Assembly: GCA_027493055.1 (NCBI GenBank)
Contig: JAPUDO010000104.1
Coordinates: forward strand, 1-48,259
DNA from: Niabella sp.
Lineage (GTDB): Bacteria; Bacteroidota; Bacteroidia; Chitinophagales; Chitinophagaceae
Direction of reading: 5' to 3'
DNA length: 48,259 bases
The notes under the pieces are model-generated. The model saw only the letters and a list, made by a program, of their open reading frames with translations, ran no database searches and was not told where the DNA came from. The position numbers were made by a program, and so were the translations under genes. Shown piece after piece: positions 25,479-35,627 of this stretch (position 1 is its first letter; the number at the start of each line of letters is the position of its first letter).

Positions 25479-26843
25479 CTAATCTGCCAAAGGCAACTCT
25501 ACAGTAAACACAGAACCCTTGCCTATAACGCTTTCCACTTTAACGGTACCGCCATGAGAGTCGGCCACGGACTTAACGTAATTCAGGCCCAGTCCAAAGC
25601 CTTTTACATTGTGAAGGTTGCCGGTATGCGCCCGGTAAAATTTTTCAAAAATGCGCTTCTGGGTTTCCCTGCCCATACCTATACCATTATCCTCAAACCT
25701 GATAATAATATTTTTACCGGAATTAGAAGTTGTGATCTTCAGCTGGATAGGTACATTATCCTTTGAATACTTAACAGCGTTATCTATAAGGTTGTTTACA
25801 AGATTGGCAAAATGCACTTCATCTCCTTTTATCACATCCCTGGCTGCGGCAAGGTTCACTTCAGCATCACCATTCTTTTCATGAAGCTGCAGCTGGAAAT
25901 TATCTATTACGTTTTCTATAACATCATGCACATGTAGCGGTTTCAGATCTATATCAGCCTCCTGTTTTTCAAACTGCGAAGCTTTAAGTATCGTTTCTAC
26001 CTGCTTATTCATGCGCTGGTTTTCTTCCTTAATGATGCCGCTGAAATAATTCAGTTTTTCCCTGTCATTCATCACCTTTTCATTCTTTAATGCATCAACT
26101 GCAAGGGATATGGTAGCAATGGGCGTTTTAAACTCATGCGTCATATTATTGATAAAATCGTTCTTTATATCACCCAGCCTTTTCTGCCTGAGCATCGTGT
26201 ACACAGTAAGATAAAATGCGGAAACAATCACCAGTGTAAATAATACAGCCATTAAAATACTTCCTAACAAAGAGCGCTTAACAAACGACTTCCAGTTAGT
26301 AACGGTTAAAAAAAGCACCTCATCCTTGGTTATATTTTCAGAAACCGAGCCGCTTTTAGACTGTATGAAAATCGTCGGGGGAGTATAATACTTTAAAGAA
26401 TCGAGGCGAACCTCGTCAAAGTTCGGCGACTGCTTTTCTATATTGATATTTCCAGACAGCATGGAGCCCGTTATAAAAGCGTACTCATATTTTATATCAT
26501 GCAGCTTTGCCTTGTCAAAAGCCCTGCGTATGATTCTATCTATTTCATCGCTGCTTAGCCTGGAACTGATAGTTATGGATTTAAACGGATCGTAAAAGTT
26601 ACGCTGTGAGAACAGGCTGCCGTAATCGTGGCTGGCTTCATTTATATATTGGTCTCTCAGGTTTCCAAATTCATTGCTGAGGGACTGATATACGCTGTTG
26701 ATTTCCTGCTTAACCTGGTCTTCACGCAATGCAATAAGATTCTTTAACCACGATACCTGCATCACGATAATGCCAATCAGCGATAGTGTTATTAAAATAG
26801 TTATGGAGGAGAACAATTTTTTCACAAAAGCAAATATAGTCAT
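25479..26843 (-). CDS. Sensor histidine kinase (orphan)
   Basis: 454 residues: transmembrane helix about 10-30, periplasmic sensor region about 31-188 with no recognised fold, second helix about 191-213, then HisKA with the phosphoacceptor H236 in MTHEFKTPIATISLAVDAL and an HATPase domain (N box NLVNNLIDNAVKYS, G1 DNGIGMG, G2 GFGLGLNYVK). It autophosphorylates and passes phosphate to a response regulator, but no regulator gene is next to it: the upstream gene is the divergent YqgE and the downstream side is empty. Its partner must be encoded elsewhere. Confidence 0.93.
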   Translation of the reverse strand: MTIFAFVKKLFSSITILITLSLIGIIVMQVSWLKNLIALREDQVKQEINSVYQSLSNEFGNLRDQYINEASHDYGSLFSQRNFYDPFKSITISSRLSSDEIDRIIRRAFDKAKLHDIKYEYAFITGSMLSGNINIEKQSPNFDEVRLDSLKYYTPPTIFIQSKSGSVSENITKDEVLFLTVTNWKSFVKRSLLGSILMAVLFTLVIVSAFYLTVYTMLRQKRLGDIKNDFINNMTHEFKTPIATISLAVDALKNEKVMNDREKLNYFSGIIKEENQRMNKQVETILKASQFEKQEADIDLKPLHVHDVIENVIDNFQLQLHEKNGDAEVNLAAARDVIKGDEVHFANLVNNLIDNAVKYSKDNVPIQLKITTSNSGKNIIIRFEDNGIGMGRETQKRIFEKFYRAHTGNLHNVKGFGLGLNYVKSVADSHGGTVKVESVIGKGSVFTVELPLAD

Positions 26844-26921
26844 AGCAGCAACGCCACAAATGATTAGTTACAAAGCATTTTATATTTAACTTTTTCAAAA
26901 GAAATTTGCTATATTGGCTTT

Positions 26922-27473
26922 ATGATAGAACCAGCACCCGGAACATTATTGATAGCCAATCCCCACCTGGATGATCCTAATTTCTTACGATCGGTTATTT
27001 TGCTATGCGAACATAACGAGGAAGGCAGTTTTGGCTTTGTGCTTAATAAGCAACTGGAGTACTCGGTAGATGAGTTAGTGCCGGAACTGGGAGATTTTCA
27101 GCTGCCCGTTTTTGAGGGAGGACCGGTAGAACTCAACACTTTACATTTTGTGCATCAATACCCGCAGCAGATTCCGGGCGGTAAGGAAATAACAGATGGT
27201 GTGTACTGGGGTGGCGATTTTGATAAACTGATAGAGCTGATCAACTCAAGAACAGCCGATCCGGCCAAAATAAGGTTCTTCCTTGGCTATAGCGGGTGGA
27301 GCGGGGGTCAGCTACAGGCAGAGATGGAAGAAAAGACCTGGATCATTGCCGATGCCAGCATGAAGTTTATTTTCTCAGACAATGAAAAAGAATTATGGAA
27401 AGAAGTATTGAAAGAGCTGGGAGGAGAATACAAACTGATCCTTAATGCCCCTCTTGACCCCAGAATGAATTAA
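26922..27473 (+). CDS. YqgE/AlgH family protein (UPF0301)
   Basis: 183 residues, typical length. Family pattern: PGTLLIANPHLDDPNFLRSV, EGSFGFVLNKQL, PVFEGGPVELNTLHFVHQYP, YWGGDFDKLIELI and FFLGYSGWSGGQLQAEMEEK TWI. Function is not firmly known. The ATG lies only a few bases after a TATATTGG sequence, so the transcript may be leaderless. It precedes the DUF4197 gene by 27 nt. Confidence 0.93.
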   Translation: MIEPAPGTLLIANPHLDDPNFLRSVILLCEHNEEGSFGFVLNKQLEYSVDELVPELGDFQLPVFEGGPVELNTLHFVHQYPQQIPGGKEITDGVYWGGDFDKLIELINSRTADPAKIRFFLGYSGWSGGQLQAEMEEKTWIIADASMKFIFSDNEKELWKEVLKELGGEYKLILNAPLDPRMN

Positions 27474-27500
27474 TTTTACAGGATAAATATATTCAATAAC

Positions 27501-28223
27501 ATGAGAAGACTCTTATTTGCATGTGTGTTAAGCAGCAGTTTTTTTCTGTCGGGCTGTGATACCCTTAAAAATGTTGCCGGCACCCTTTCTGCCTTTGAAA
27601 TAGCCCAGGGACTTAAAGAAGCGCTCACCCAGGGATTGTTCAGCGGCTTTGATGCTTTTGCTAATCCGAACCAGGGTAACGCTTTGGTTCGCTTTGCTTT
27701 TCCTGGTGAAGCCGCAAAGATTGAAAAGACATTAAGAGATCTGGGTCTTACGCAGGTAGTGAACAATGTAACAGCCAAATATACCAATGCCATGTCCCTT
27801 GCTGTGCAGAGGGCGAAACCCATCTTCTTAAACTCCGTAAAGAACATGAATATTAGTGACGCTGCGGGTATTTTATTAAGCGGGAATAATCATGCCGCCA
27901 CCCAATATTTCAAATCGGCCATGTCTCCGCAATTAATGTCCGCTTTCCGCCCTATTGTAGACAGCACCATACGTACAACAGGCGCAGGTGATGAATACAA
28001 TACTATTGTAAAAGCTTATAATTCGATTCCGCTGCTAACAAAAAAGCTTGAGCCTAACCTGAACGATTTCATTGCAGCAAGAGCTATTGACGCTATGTTT
28101 TTATATGTAGCCAATAAGGAAGAAGACATCAGGTCAAATATATCCGCCCGTACTACTCCTTTACTGCAAAGAGTGTTTGGTTTTGCTGATGTACAAAGAA
28201 GCAGTACTACCCCGGTAAATTAG
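27501..28223 (+). CDS. DUF4197 lipoprotein
   Basis: 240 residues with lipobox FFLSGC (Cys about 19). The mature protein is helical and matches DUF4197 (FEIAQGLKEALTQGLFSG, then NPN-x-GNALVRFAFPGEAAKI and RPIVDSTIRTTGAGDEYNTI). Role unknown. It is probably cotranscribed with the yqgE-like gene. Confidence 0.88.
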   Translation: MRRLLFACVLSSSFFLSGCDTLKNVAGTLSAFEIAQGLKEALTQGLFSGFDAFANPNQGNALVRFAFPGEAAKIEKTLRDLGLTQVVNNVTAKYTNAMSLAVQRAKPIFLNSVKNMNISDAAGILLSGNNHAATQYFKSAMSPQLMSAFRPIVDSTIRTTGAGDEYNTIVKAYNSIPLLTKKLEPNLNDFIAARAIDAMFLYVANKEEDIRSNISARTTPLLQRVFGFADVQRSSTTPVN

Positions 28224-28297
28224 CGCCGGCTATATCTTGTTCTTTTAAAAAACTTGTTTTAGCTTAGAAGCCATTATTAAACCCTAAAACCAATACC

Positions 28298-28813
28298 ATG
28301 AACGAACCTACCACTCCTTACAGCTACCAGGGAGCCTCCAATTTATTCAACGAAACGCCTCAAGTGGTTTATGCCGGCTTTTGGGAAAGATTTGCAGCAG
28401 TGATCATTGATGCTATTATACTTTGGATCATAGGCTATTTTATAGGAATGATAATGGGCACACCAAGCTCCGAGGAAATCCTTGCCATGAGCCAGAGTGA
28501 AGGGTTTTCAAGCACAATGAGAGCCACTTATTTCAGTGGGTCAAACATGGCCTCGCTTGTAGTGCAATGGCTCTATTCAGCATTGATGGTTTCAGGCCCC
28601 TGGCAGGCTACTTTAGGCAAAAGAGCTGTAGGCATAAAAGTAACCGGTATGAACGGAGAGCGGATATCTTTTTTAAACGCTACCGGCCGTTTTTTTGCAA
28701 CTTTCCTTTCCTTCATTATTGTATTTATAGGATATTTAATGATGCTGTGGGACGACAAAAAGCAAACCCTGCACGATAAGCTGGCCGGAACGCTGGTAGT
28801 GAAAAGCAAGTGA
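28298..28813 (+). CDS. RDD family membrane protein
   Basis: 171 residues. Three hydrophobic segments (about 32-50, 85-105 and 125-145). The RDD hallmark is present as YAGFWERFAAVIIDAIIL (R and D positions) and later TLGKRAVGIKV, with a final HDKLAGTLVVKSK. RDD proteins are small membrane proteins of uncertain role; some act as Na+/H+ antiporters. It lies 74 nt after the DUF4197 gene. Confidence 0.9.
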   Translation: MNEPTTPYSYQGASNLFNETPQVVYAGFWERFAAVIIDAIILWIIGYFIGMIMGTPSSEEILAMSQSEGFSSTMRATYFSGSNMASLVVQWLYSALMVSGPWQATLGKRAVGIKVTGMNGERISFLNATGRFFATFLSFIIVFIGYLMMLWDDKKQTLHDKLAGTLVVKSK

Positions 28814-29032
28814 GAAGTGAGAAATCAGAGGGTCGGATGTCGGAAAGTCCGCGGTCAGTGTCTTACCCAGTGATTGAAAAAGTGAAAAGTCTGCACCTTC
28901 TCACGCAGGTCTCCAGACCTGTGTGTTGTTGATAGTTATCTGAAGTCAGATAATAACTGTACAGACAGCCAGATGGCTATCCTGCTTCGGGCTAATAAGG
29001 AAAAGAAATAAAGTGAATATCCATATTACAAA
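28814..29032. repeat. Intergenic palindrome cluster
   Basis: Consecutive small palindromes: CAGGTCTCCAGACCTG (28906-28921), AGTTATCTGA facing TCAGATAATAACT (28934-28958) and AGCCAGATGGCT (28967-28978). The first one resembles the palindrome at 45214-45229 including flanking bases. No gene is seen here. Confidence 0.6.
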
Positions 29033-29060
29033 AAAGCCGGCTGAATCATCAACCGGCTTT
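29027..29060 (-). terminator. Terminator of atpD-atpC
   Basis: AAAGCCGG (29033-29040) and CCGGCTTT (29053-29060) form an 8-bp GC-rich stem with a 12-nt loop. On the minus strand it is followed by TTTTTTG. The plus strand side is also T-rich, so it may serve the RDD gene as well. Confidence 0.85.
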
Positions 29061-29082
29061 CAATTATTTTAAATACTAAGGA

Positions 29083-29340
29083 TTACGCCTGCTTCGCTCC
29101 TTCTACCAATACTGTAACATTATTATTCAACACTTCTACAAATCCGCCCTGGATATCGTAAAAAGCAGCCGGCCCGTTGAGACCTGTCTGCAATACTTTC
29201 AACTTTCCTTCAGTTAAAGCTGCAATCAGGGGTGCATGTTTATCCAGCACTTCAAAAGAACCGGTAACGCCAGGCATCTGCACACCATAAGCATCGCCGC
29301 TGAAAATACTGCCTTCGGGGGTTAAAATATTTAGTTTCAT
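29083..29340 (-). CDS. atpC: ATP synthase F1 subunit epsilon (short form)
   Basis: 85 residues, covering only the N-terminal beta-sandwich (MKLNILTPEGSIFSGDAYGV, PLIAALTEGKLKV, GGFVEVLNNNVTVLVEGA). The C-terminal two-helix domain that brakes ATP hydrolysis in many bacteria is absent, which is normal for this phylum. It follows atpD with 91 nt that hold a tandem repeat array. The remaining F1Fo genes are not adjacent. Confidence 0.94.
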   Translation of the reverse strand: MKLNILTPEGSIFSGDAYGVQMPGVTGSFEVLDKHAPLIAALTEGKLKVLQTGLNGPAAFYDIQGGFVEVLNNNVTVLVEGAKQA

Positions 29341-29420
29341 CTTTAAAATGTGATAATATGCTAATGTGATAATATGCTAATTCCATCAACATGTATGGGC
29401 ACACCAGCACATTGGCTCAT
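29341..29420 (-). repeat. Tandem array directly before atpC
   Basis: Read towards atpC, units of TCACATTAGCATATTA repeat twice (about 29346-29380) and end just before the start codon. A related piece, GCACATTGGCTCATCAG, lies at about 29404-29421 on the plus strand. Both resemble the array before the gene at 33453. Confidence 0.7.
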
Positions 29421-29431
29421 CAGCTAATTAA

Positions 29432-30940
<1,509 letters not shown>

Positions 30941-30955
30941 TTATTTTTGTGGCTG

Positions 30956-30963
30956 CAAAAGTA
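30956..30963 (-). promoter_or_regulatory. -7 element of atpD
   Basis: On the minus strand TACTTTTG (TAnnTTTG) lies about 31 nt upstream of the atpD ATG. Confidence 0.55.
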
Positions 30964-31138
30964 AGGCTTCTATGCGTATATTTGTGCACCCGGTTTACAA
31001 ATTATTCACATTTCACCTGTCCGGTTAAATTAAGGAGGCAAGAACACGCCAGATCCTGATTTCCTTCACAACCACTCCTTTATAATATAATTTATTACAA
31101 TATTTATTTCAACTGCAATTTTTTATTGCAATTACAAG

Positions 31139-31146
31139 TATTTTTG
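31139..31146 (+). promoter_or_regulatory. -7 element of the L,D-transpeptidase gene
   Basis: TATTTTTG (TAnnTTTG) lies 37 nt upstream of the ATG at 31183. Confidence 0.5.
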
Positions 31147-31182
31147 CTACAAATCACAGTACCTTTATAGATTAACCTATAT

Positions 31183-32985
31183 ATGAGCTTCAGACTACCA
31201 TTACTTATCGCTTCTGTTTTTACTATAATATTAGGATCCTGCCATCTTTTCGACCCTAAAACGGAGAAAGATCATTTACCTAAGGAAGAAAAAGAGATCA
31301 CGAAAGTGGATGTAACTATTGATACTTCCAACTCCTTTAACTCTCTTTTTATTGACAGTGCCGATGTAAGGACGATTTTAGCGCTGAATGACCTGGGTGA
31401 TACCCTGTTCAACCGCATCAAAAGTTTCTATAACAGCCGCAACTACCAGTATGCCTGGTTCTCGAAAGAAGGCTTACCCGAGCACACTGTTTCTTTCTGG
31501 AACCTCCTGAAAAACTACCTCAACTATTCTAAAGATTCTGCCGTTTATAACAAATGGCTGAACGATAAAATGGAGACCCTGATAAGAGTTCAGTCCATCC
31601 GCCCCAAAAACGACTCTCTTTACCAAAATGCAGAGCTGCTTCTTACCAGGTATTTTTATACTTATGCCGATCATGCATACGCTGAAGACCCTGATTTCGA
31701 TATTAAATCCCTGGAATGGTATATTCCCAAGAAGAAACTCACACTGGAAGCCATGCTCGACTCTGTACTTACCCGGCACGGGCAATATGCCGATGCGTAT
31801 GCTCCTCAAAACCCGCAGTATCTTATGCTGAAGAGTCAGCTACTTAAATACAAGCAAATAAAAGACAACGGAGGCTGGCCTGCAGTAAACAGCAAAGTAG
31901 AAGTAATGAAAAAGGGCTATGCTGACCCTGCTGTAAAAGCATTAAAAAAGCGCCTGAAAACAGAAGGCTTTTTAACCGCCCCCGATAGTACTTTAGATAA
32001 TACTTACAACCAGGAGCTTGCTGATGCAGTAAATGCCTTAAAAAAAACCTATGGCTATAAACCCGACGGCACGGCCGGTAAAACATTCCTGAAAGATGTA
32101 AATATCCCGGTAGAAGAACGTATTCAGCAGATATTGATCAATATGGAACGTATGCGCTGGATGCCCGGCAATACCAAAGACAGTGGTCGTTCTATTATAG
32201 TAAATATACCTGAGTTTCGCCTGCATGTATATGAGTATGGCAAACCTGCATGGAACATGGATGTAGTAGTAGGAAAGGAAGGGAATAACACCACCGTTTT
32301 TACCGGCAGGTTAAGCAATATTGTTTTCAGTCCCTACTGGAACGTACCTGCCAGTATTGTAAAAAACGAAATGAATGGTAAACCAGGTGCGGCCTATTTA
32401 GCGCGCAACCACATGGAAATTGTAAACGGAAGAGTACGTCAGAAACCCGGTCCCTGGAACTCTTTGGGACTGGTAAAATTCCTGTTCCCGAACAGTTATA
32501 ATATTTACTTTCACGACTCACCGGCTAAAAGCCTGTTTAACCGCGACAAAAGAAGCTACAGCCACGGCTGCATCAGGCTGAAAGAGCCCGCCAAGCTTGC
32601 AGAATATCTTTTGAGCGACACCGCAAAGTATAGCAGCAGGAAAGTAGACAGCCTGATGCGTACCTATAAAGAAAAATATGTGAGGGTTAAGAACCCGGTA
32701 CCGGTACTAATAACGTATTTCACCTCCTGGGTAAATGACAGCAGCGTATTAAACTTCAGGGAAGATATTTACGGGCACGATGCCATCATAGCAAAAAAAA
32801 TGTTCCTTAACAGTGTGGGCACCAGCTACAGCCGGCAAAAAGCGGTTAAAGACAGTATTCAGCGTGTAAAGGACCTGGCAATGCTGAAAGAGCAGAAAAA
32901 GAAAGATTCGCTGGCTAAAGTGACAAGACAAGACGCTATAAAAAAAGCAGAAACACAGAAAGCAAAAAAAGAAGAAGAGCAGTAG
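31183..32985 (+). CDS. L,D-transpeptidase (YkuD domain), YcbB/LdtD-like
   Basis: 600 residues. The N-terminus is a lipoprotein-like signal (LGSC, Cys about 19). A helical scaffold (about 40-240) and a peptidoglycan-binding-like segment (LKKRLKTEGFL through YGYKPDGTAG, about 245-310) precede the catalytic YkuD domain (about 335-490), whose active-site motif is S-H461-G-C463-I-R-L. The C-terminal tail is very Lys/Glu-rich. The large scaffold plus YkuD resembles YcbB/LdtD, which forms 3-3 cross-links in peptidoglycan in the periplasm. It appears to be monocistronic. Confidence 0.9.
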   Translation: MSFRLPLLIASVFTIILGSCHLFDPKTEKDHLPKEEKEITKVDVTIDTSNSFNSLFIDSADVRTILALNDLGDTLFNRIKSFYNSRNYQYAWFSKEGLPEHTVSFWNLLKNYLNYSKDSAVYNKWLNDKMETLIRVQSIRPKNDSLYQNAELLLTRYFYTYADHAYAEDPDFDIKSLEWYIPKKKLTLEAMLDSVLTRHGQYADAYAPQNPQYLMLKSQLLKYKQIKDNGGWPAVNSKVEVMKKGYADPAVKALKKRLKTEGFLTAPDSTLDNTYNQELADAVNALKKTYGYKPDGTAGKTFLKDVNIPVEERIQQILINMERMRWMPGNTKDSGRSIIVNIPEFRLHVYEYGKPAWNMDVVVGKEGNNTTVFTGRLSNIVFSPYWNVPASIVKNEMNGKPGAAYLARNHMEIVNGRVRQKPGPWNSLGLVKFLFPNSYNIYFHDSPAKSLFNRDKRSYSHGCIRLKEPAKLAEYLLSDTAKYSSRKVDSLMRTYKEKYVRVKNPVPVLITYFTSWVNDSSVLNFREDIYGHDAIIAKKMFLNSVGTSYSRQKAVKDSIQRVKDLAMLKEQKKKDSLAKVTRQDAIKKAETQKAKKEEEQ

Positions 32986-33452
32986 CATGTACGAAATACG
33001 ATGTACGGGATGAAAGATAACAGGGTGAAAAGTTGAAAGAGGGGATGGCTATAAACCAGGATCTATAAACCAGCATCCAGTATAATGTACGATGTACGAT
33101 AGGAAAGCTAAAAGCTGGAAGCAGAAGACTAAATGCCTGTTTCGTCTTCAGACTTCGGACTTCAGACCTCGGACTTTCTGACTTTCCCGACTTCCGGACT
33201 ATTTCAAGATGACGGAGGACAGAAGATGGTTGAATAGTTTAAAGTTTCAGGTTTCCATATCAGGCGTAATTACATAGTATAGGAATTCTATACTTTGATA
33301 ATCAACGACCAGTATTATGTGAGATGTACAAGTATCAGTAACCAGTATCCAGCAACAAACCCTTAAGCAGTCCCGGCCCCATTGGCACATTGGTTCATCA
33401 TCACATTAGCACATTCTCACATTAAAACCTCTCCGCTGCTTATTTTTGTAAA
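32986..33452. other. Long intergenic region built of short imperfect repeats
   Basis: About 465 bp with no gene. It holds patches of short-unit arrays: ATGTACGATGTACGAT units (32988-33010 and 33083-33102), GACTTCGGACTTCAGACC units (33143-33200) and CACATTGGTTCATCATCACA type units (33379-33425). The last patch leads into the promoter of the next gene. Confidence 0.7.
33441..33448 (+). promoter_or_regulatory. -7 element giving a likely leaderless transcript
   Basis: TATTTTTG (TAnnTTTG) ends only 4 nt before the ATG at 33453, so transcription should start at or next to the start codon. Confidence 0.5.
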
Positions 33453-34649
33453 ATGAATCTGATTGAAGTTTCCACACCTGCATTAGCAAAAGACTTTATA
33501 AAAGCTAATGTTATGATCAATAAGAACGATCCTAATTATATCCGCCCTTTAGATAAAGACATCACCAACGTTTTTAATAAAGAAAAAAACAAAGCCTTTC
33601 GTTTTGGCGAAACTATTCGCTGGATTTTGAAAGATGACAATGGTAACCTGGTGGGCCGTATTGCCGCTTTTGTAAACAAAAAATACAAAACAAAAGGAGA
33701 TGACGGGCCTGTGGGAGGCATTGGCTTTTTTGATTGTATCAACAGCCAGGATGCTGCAAACCTTTTATTTGATACCGCAAAAAAATGGCTGGAAGCAAAA
33801 GGCATGACCGCAATGGATGGGCCTGTTAATTTTGGCGAGCGCGATACCTGGTGGGGCTTATTGGTACAGGGATACGAGCCACCGCTATACCGCATGAACT
33901 ATAATCAGCCCTATTATAAAGAATTATTTGAAAACTACGGGTTCCGGCCTTTTTTTAACCAGGTATGCTTTGGGCTGAACGTAGGCCGGCGCATACAGGA
34001 AAAATTTTATGAGCGCCACGCTGCTTTATCAAAAGACCCGCATTATTCATCAGATAATATTAAAACCAATAACCTGGCTAAATATGTAAAAGATTTTACC
34101 ACCGTTTATAACAAAGCCTGGGCGGGGCACGGAGGTTTAAAGCAATTGGATGAAAGAACGGCAATGAAGATGTTCCAGTCTATGAAAGCAGTGATGGACG
34201 AACGCATCAACTGGATCGTATATTACAAAGATGAGCCCATAGGAGCCTGGCTCAATCTGCCCGATCTTAACCAATGGTTCAAATATCTCAACGGGAAGTT
34301 TGGCCTGTGGGATAAGCTCAGGTTTCTGTGGTATAAAAGAACAAAACCCTGCGATAAGTTTATAGGACTGGTATTTGGTATTGTGCCGGAGTTCCAGGGG
34401 AAAGGCGTAGATGCTTATATGATCATTGAAGGATGCCGGCTGATACAAAACCTGACCATAGAAAACGGCAAATATATAGTTAGAAGCCCCATTTATGAAA
34501 AATACGAGATGCAATGGATTGGTGATTTCAATCCTAAAATGATCAATGTGGCAGAGTCTTTAGGCACCCACCGCAGCAGGATATTGACTACTTACCGGTA
34601 TTTATTTGACAGGAAAAAGGAGTTTAAGCCACATCCTATTCTATCTTAA
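33453..34649 (+). CDS. GNAT-like acetyltransferase family protein
   Basis: 398 residues, no signal peptide. A family often seen in Bacteroidota and usually annotated as hypothetical or GNAT-like. The C-terminal half carries an acetyl-CoA-binding style loop, IVPEFQGKGVDAYMIIEGCR, like the Q/R-x-x-G-x-G/A motif; the N-terminal half (NLIEVSTPALAKDFIKANVM, YIRPLDKDITNVF) reads as a degenerate second GNAT fold, and the middle has the family block DGPVNFGERDTWWGLLVQGY. Substrate unknown. A terminator follows directly. Confidence 0.7.
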   Translation: MNLIEVSTPALAKDFIKANVMINKNDPNYIRPLDKDITNVFNKEKNKAFRFGETIRWILKDDNGNLVGRIAAFVNKKYKTKGDDGPVGGIGFFDCINSQDAANLLFDTAKKWLEAKGMTAMDGPVNFGERDTWWGLLVQGYEPPLYRMNYNQPYYKELFENYGFRPFFNQVCFGLNVGRRIQEKFYERHAALSKDPHYSSDNIKTNNLAKYVKDFTTVYNKAWAGHGGLKQLDERTAMKMFQSMKAVMDERINWIVYYKDEPIGAWLNLPDLNQWFKYLNGKFGLWDKLRFLWYKRTKPCDKFIGLVFGIVPEFQGKGVDAYMIIEGCRLIQNLTIENGKYIVRSPIYEKYEMQWIGDFNPKMINVAESLGTHRSRILTTYRYLFDRKKEFKPHPILS

Positions 34650-34666
34650 CAGCAATTAAATAAACT

Positions 34667-34699
34667 ACCCGCTAAAGGAAGACAGCGGGTGGTTTTATT
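34667..34699. terminator. Terminator between converging genes
   Basis: ACCCGCT (34667-34673) and AGCGGGT (34684-34690) form a 7-bp stem with a 10-nt loop and are followed by GGTTTTATTTTT on the plus strand. It also lies just past the converging gene at 34718. Confidence 0.8.
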
Positions 34700-34717
34700 T
34701 TTCATGTAACAGGTAAA

Positions 34718-35098
34718 TTAGCGGTTGCAATCAGCTGCCCACGCAGCGCCGTCTTTAGCAACAGCTATATTAAGATTATTGGCATTAAACTTAATAACAC
34801 CGGTATAGCCATTAACAGTACCAATATAACCTTCTTCTCCCTTCGCAATTACAACATCTGTAATACTGGGGATATTGCCATTATCTCTAAAGTCAAACTT
34901 ATACTTATCTCCTACTTTAACCACGGTTACTTTTCCCGGACCGTAATCCACGGTATTATCACCAGATGTATAACCTGTATTTCCTGTATACGTACCTACA
35001 AATAAATTGTTATCAGCAGGATTATCATCCTTGCTGCAGGAAGCAAAAACAAAAGTTGCGAACAACGCAATACCTAAAAATTTTAAAATTGATTTCAT
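34718..35098 (-). CDS. Small lipoprotein, unknown function
   Basis: 126 residues with lipobox FVFASC (Cys about 20), then a Asp/Asn-rich spacer and a beta-rich domain (VGTYTGNTGYTSGDNTVDYG, GKVTVVKVGDKYKFDF). The pattern resembles small lipocalin-like lipoproteins of this phylum, but no family is certain. It is convergent with the gene before and stands alone. Confidence 0.7.
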   Translation of the reverse strand: MKSILKFLGIALFATFVFASCSKDDNPADNNLFVGTYTGNTGYTSGDNTVDYGPGKVTVVKVGDKYKFDFRDNGNIPSITDVVIAKGEEGYIGTVNGYTGVIKFNANNLNIAVAKDGAAWAADCNR

Positions 35099-35248
35099 AA
35101 GAATGGATTTAATTAAAAATGAATTTCATCGTAATAAAACAAACCCTGTACCAACCTGGCCATATAATTGTTAAAACAGGTTTGACTGACGCTAAAAAAT
35201 TATGCCTTAGCATGTTGCGTTTTAAGAATATTCATCGTCTTTTTATAA

Positions 35249-35548
35249 ATGAAATATATTTATACACTGGTATTTATAATGCTCCTAAGCTGCCAAAAAA
35301 GTAAGCCGGTTTATATACCTGATATTGAAGGGAAAATGACGGTTATAAAAAATTGTGCCGGGTATTACCTGATGCACAACACAACCATCTACAAAGTTTG
35401 TAACCGGCCATTACTCAACAATTATAATGACGGGGATATGATCACGGTATCCTTAAAAAAGACAAAAAATTGCAGCTATTATCCTTATATCGAATGCACC
35501 ATGGCTTTTGGATACAATAGCCTGGTTGAAGTGCTTTCCGTAGAATAA
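35249..35548 (+). CDS. Very small lipoprotein, unknown function
   Basis: 99 residues. The signal is short with lipobox MLLSC (Cys about 15), followed by a Cys-containing domain with four further Cys (NCAGYYL, KVCNRPL, KNCSYYPYIEC) that could form disulfides. No family recognised. It stands alone, 79 nt before dnaX. Confidence 0.6.
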   Translation: MKYIYTLVFIMLLSCQKSKPVYIPDIEGKMTVIKNCAGYYLMHNTTIYKVCNRPLLNNYNDGDMITVSLKKTKNCSYYPYIECTMAFGYNSLVEVLSVE

Positions 35549-35602
35549 GCTACCAATTTTCCACATCCTGCTTCAACGCAACAAATCCTTCGCCATTTAT
35601 GT

Positions 35603-35610
35603 TACATTTG
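35603..35610 (+). promoter_or_regulatory. -7 element of dnaX
   Basis: TACATTTG (TAnnTTTG) lies 17 nt upstream of the dnaX ATG. Confidence 0.5.
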
Positions 35611-35627
35611 TTGCGAAGAGTAATTAC

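Noticed and set aside
25285-25482. 65-codon open frame between dcd and the kinase gene
   Set aside because: No family sense, odd composition, crosses a GC-rich palindrome-like stretch and overlaps the kinase stop.
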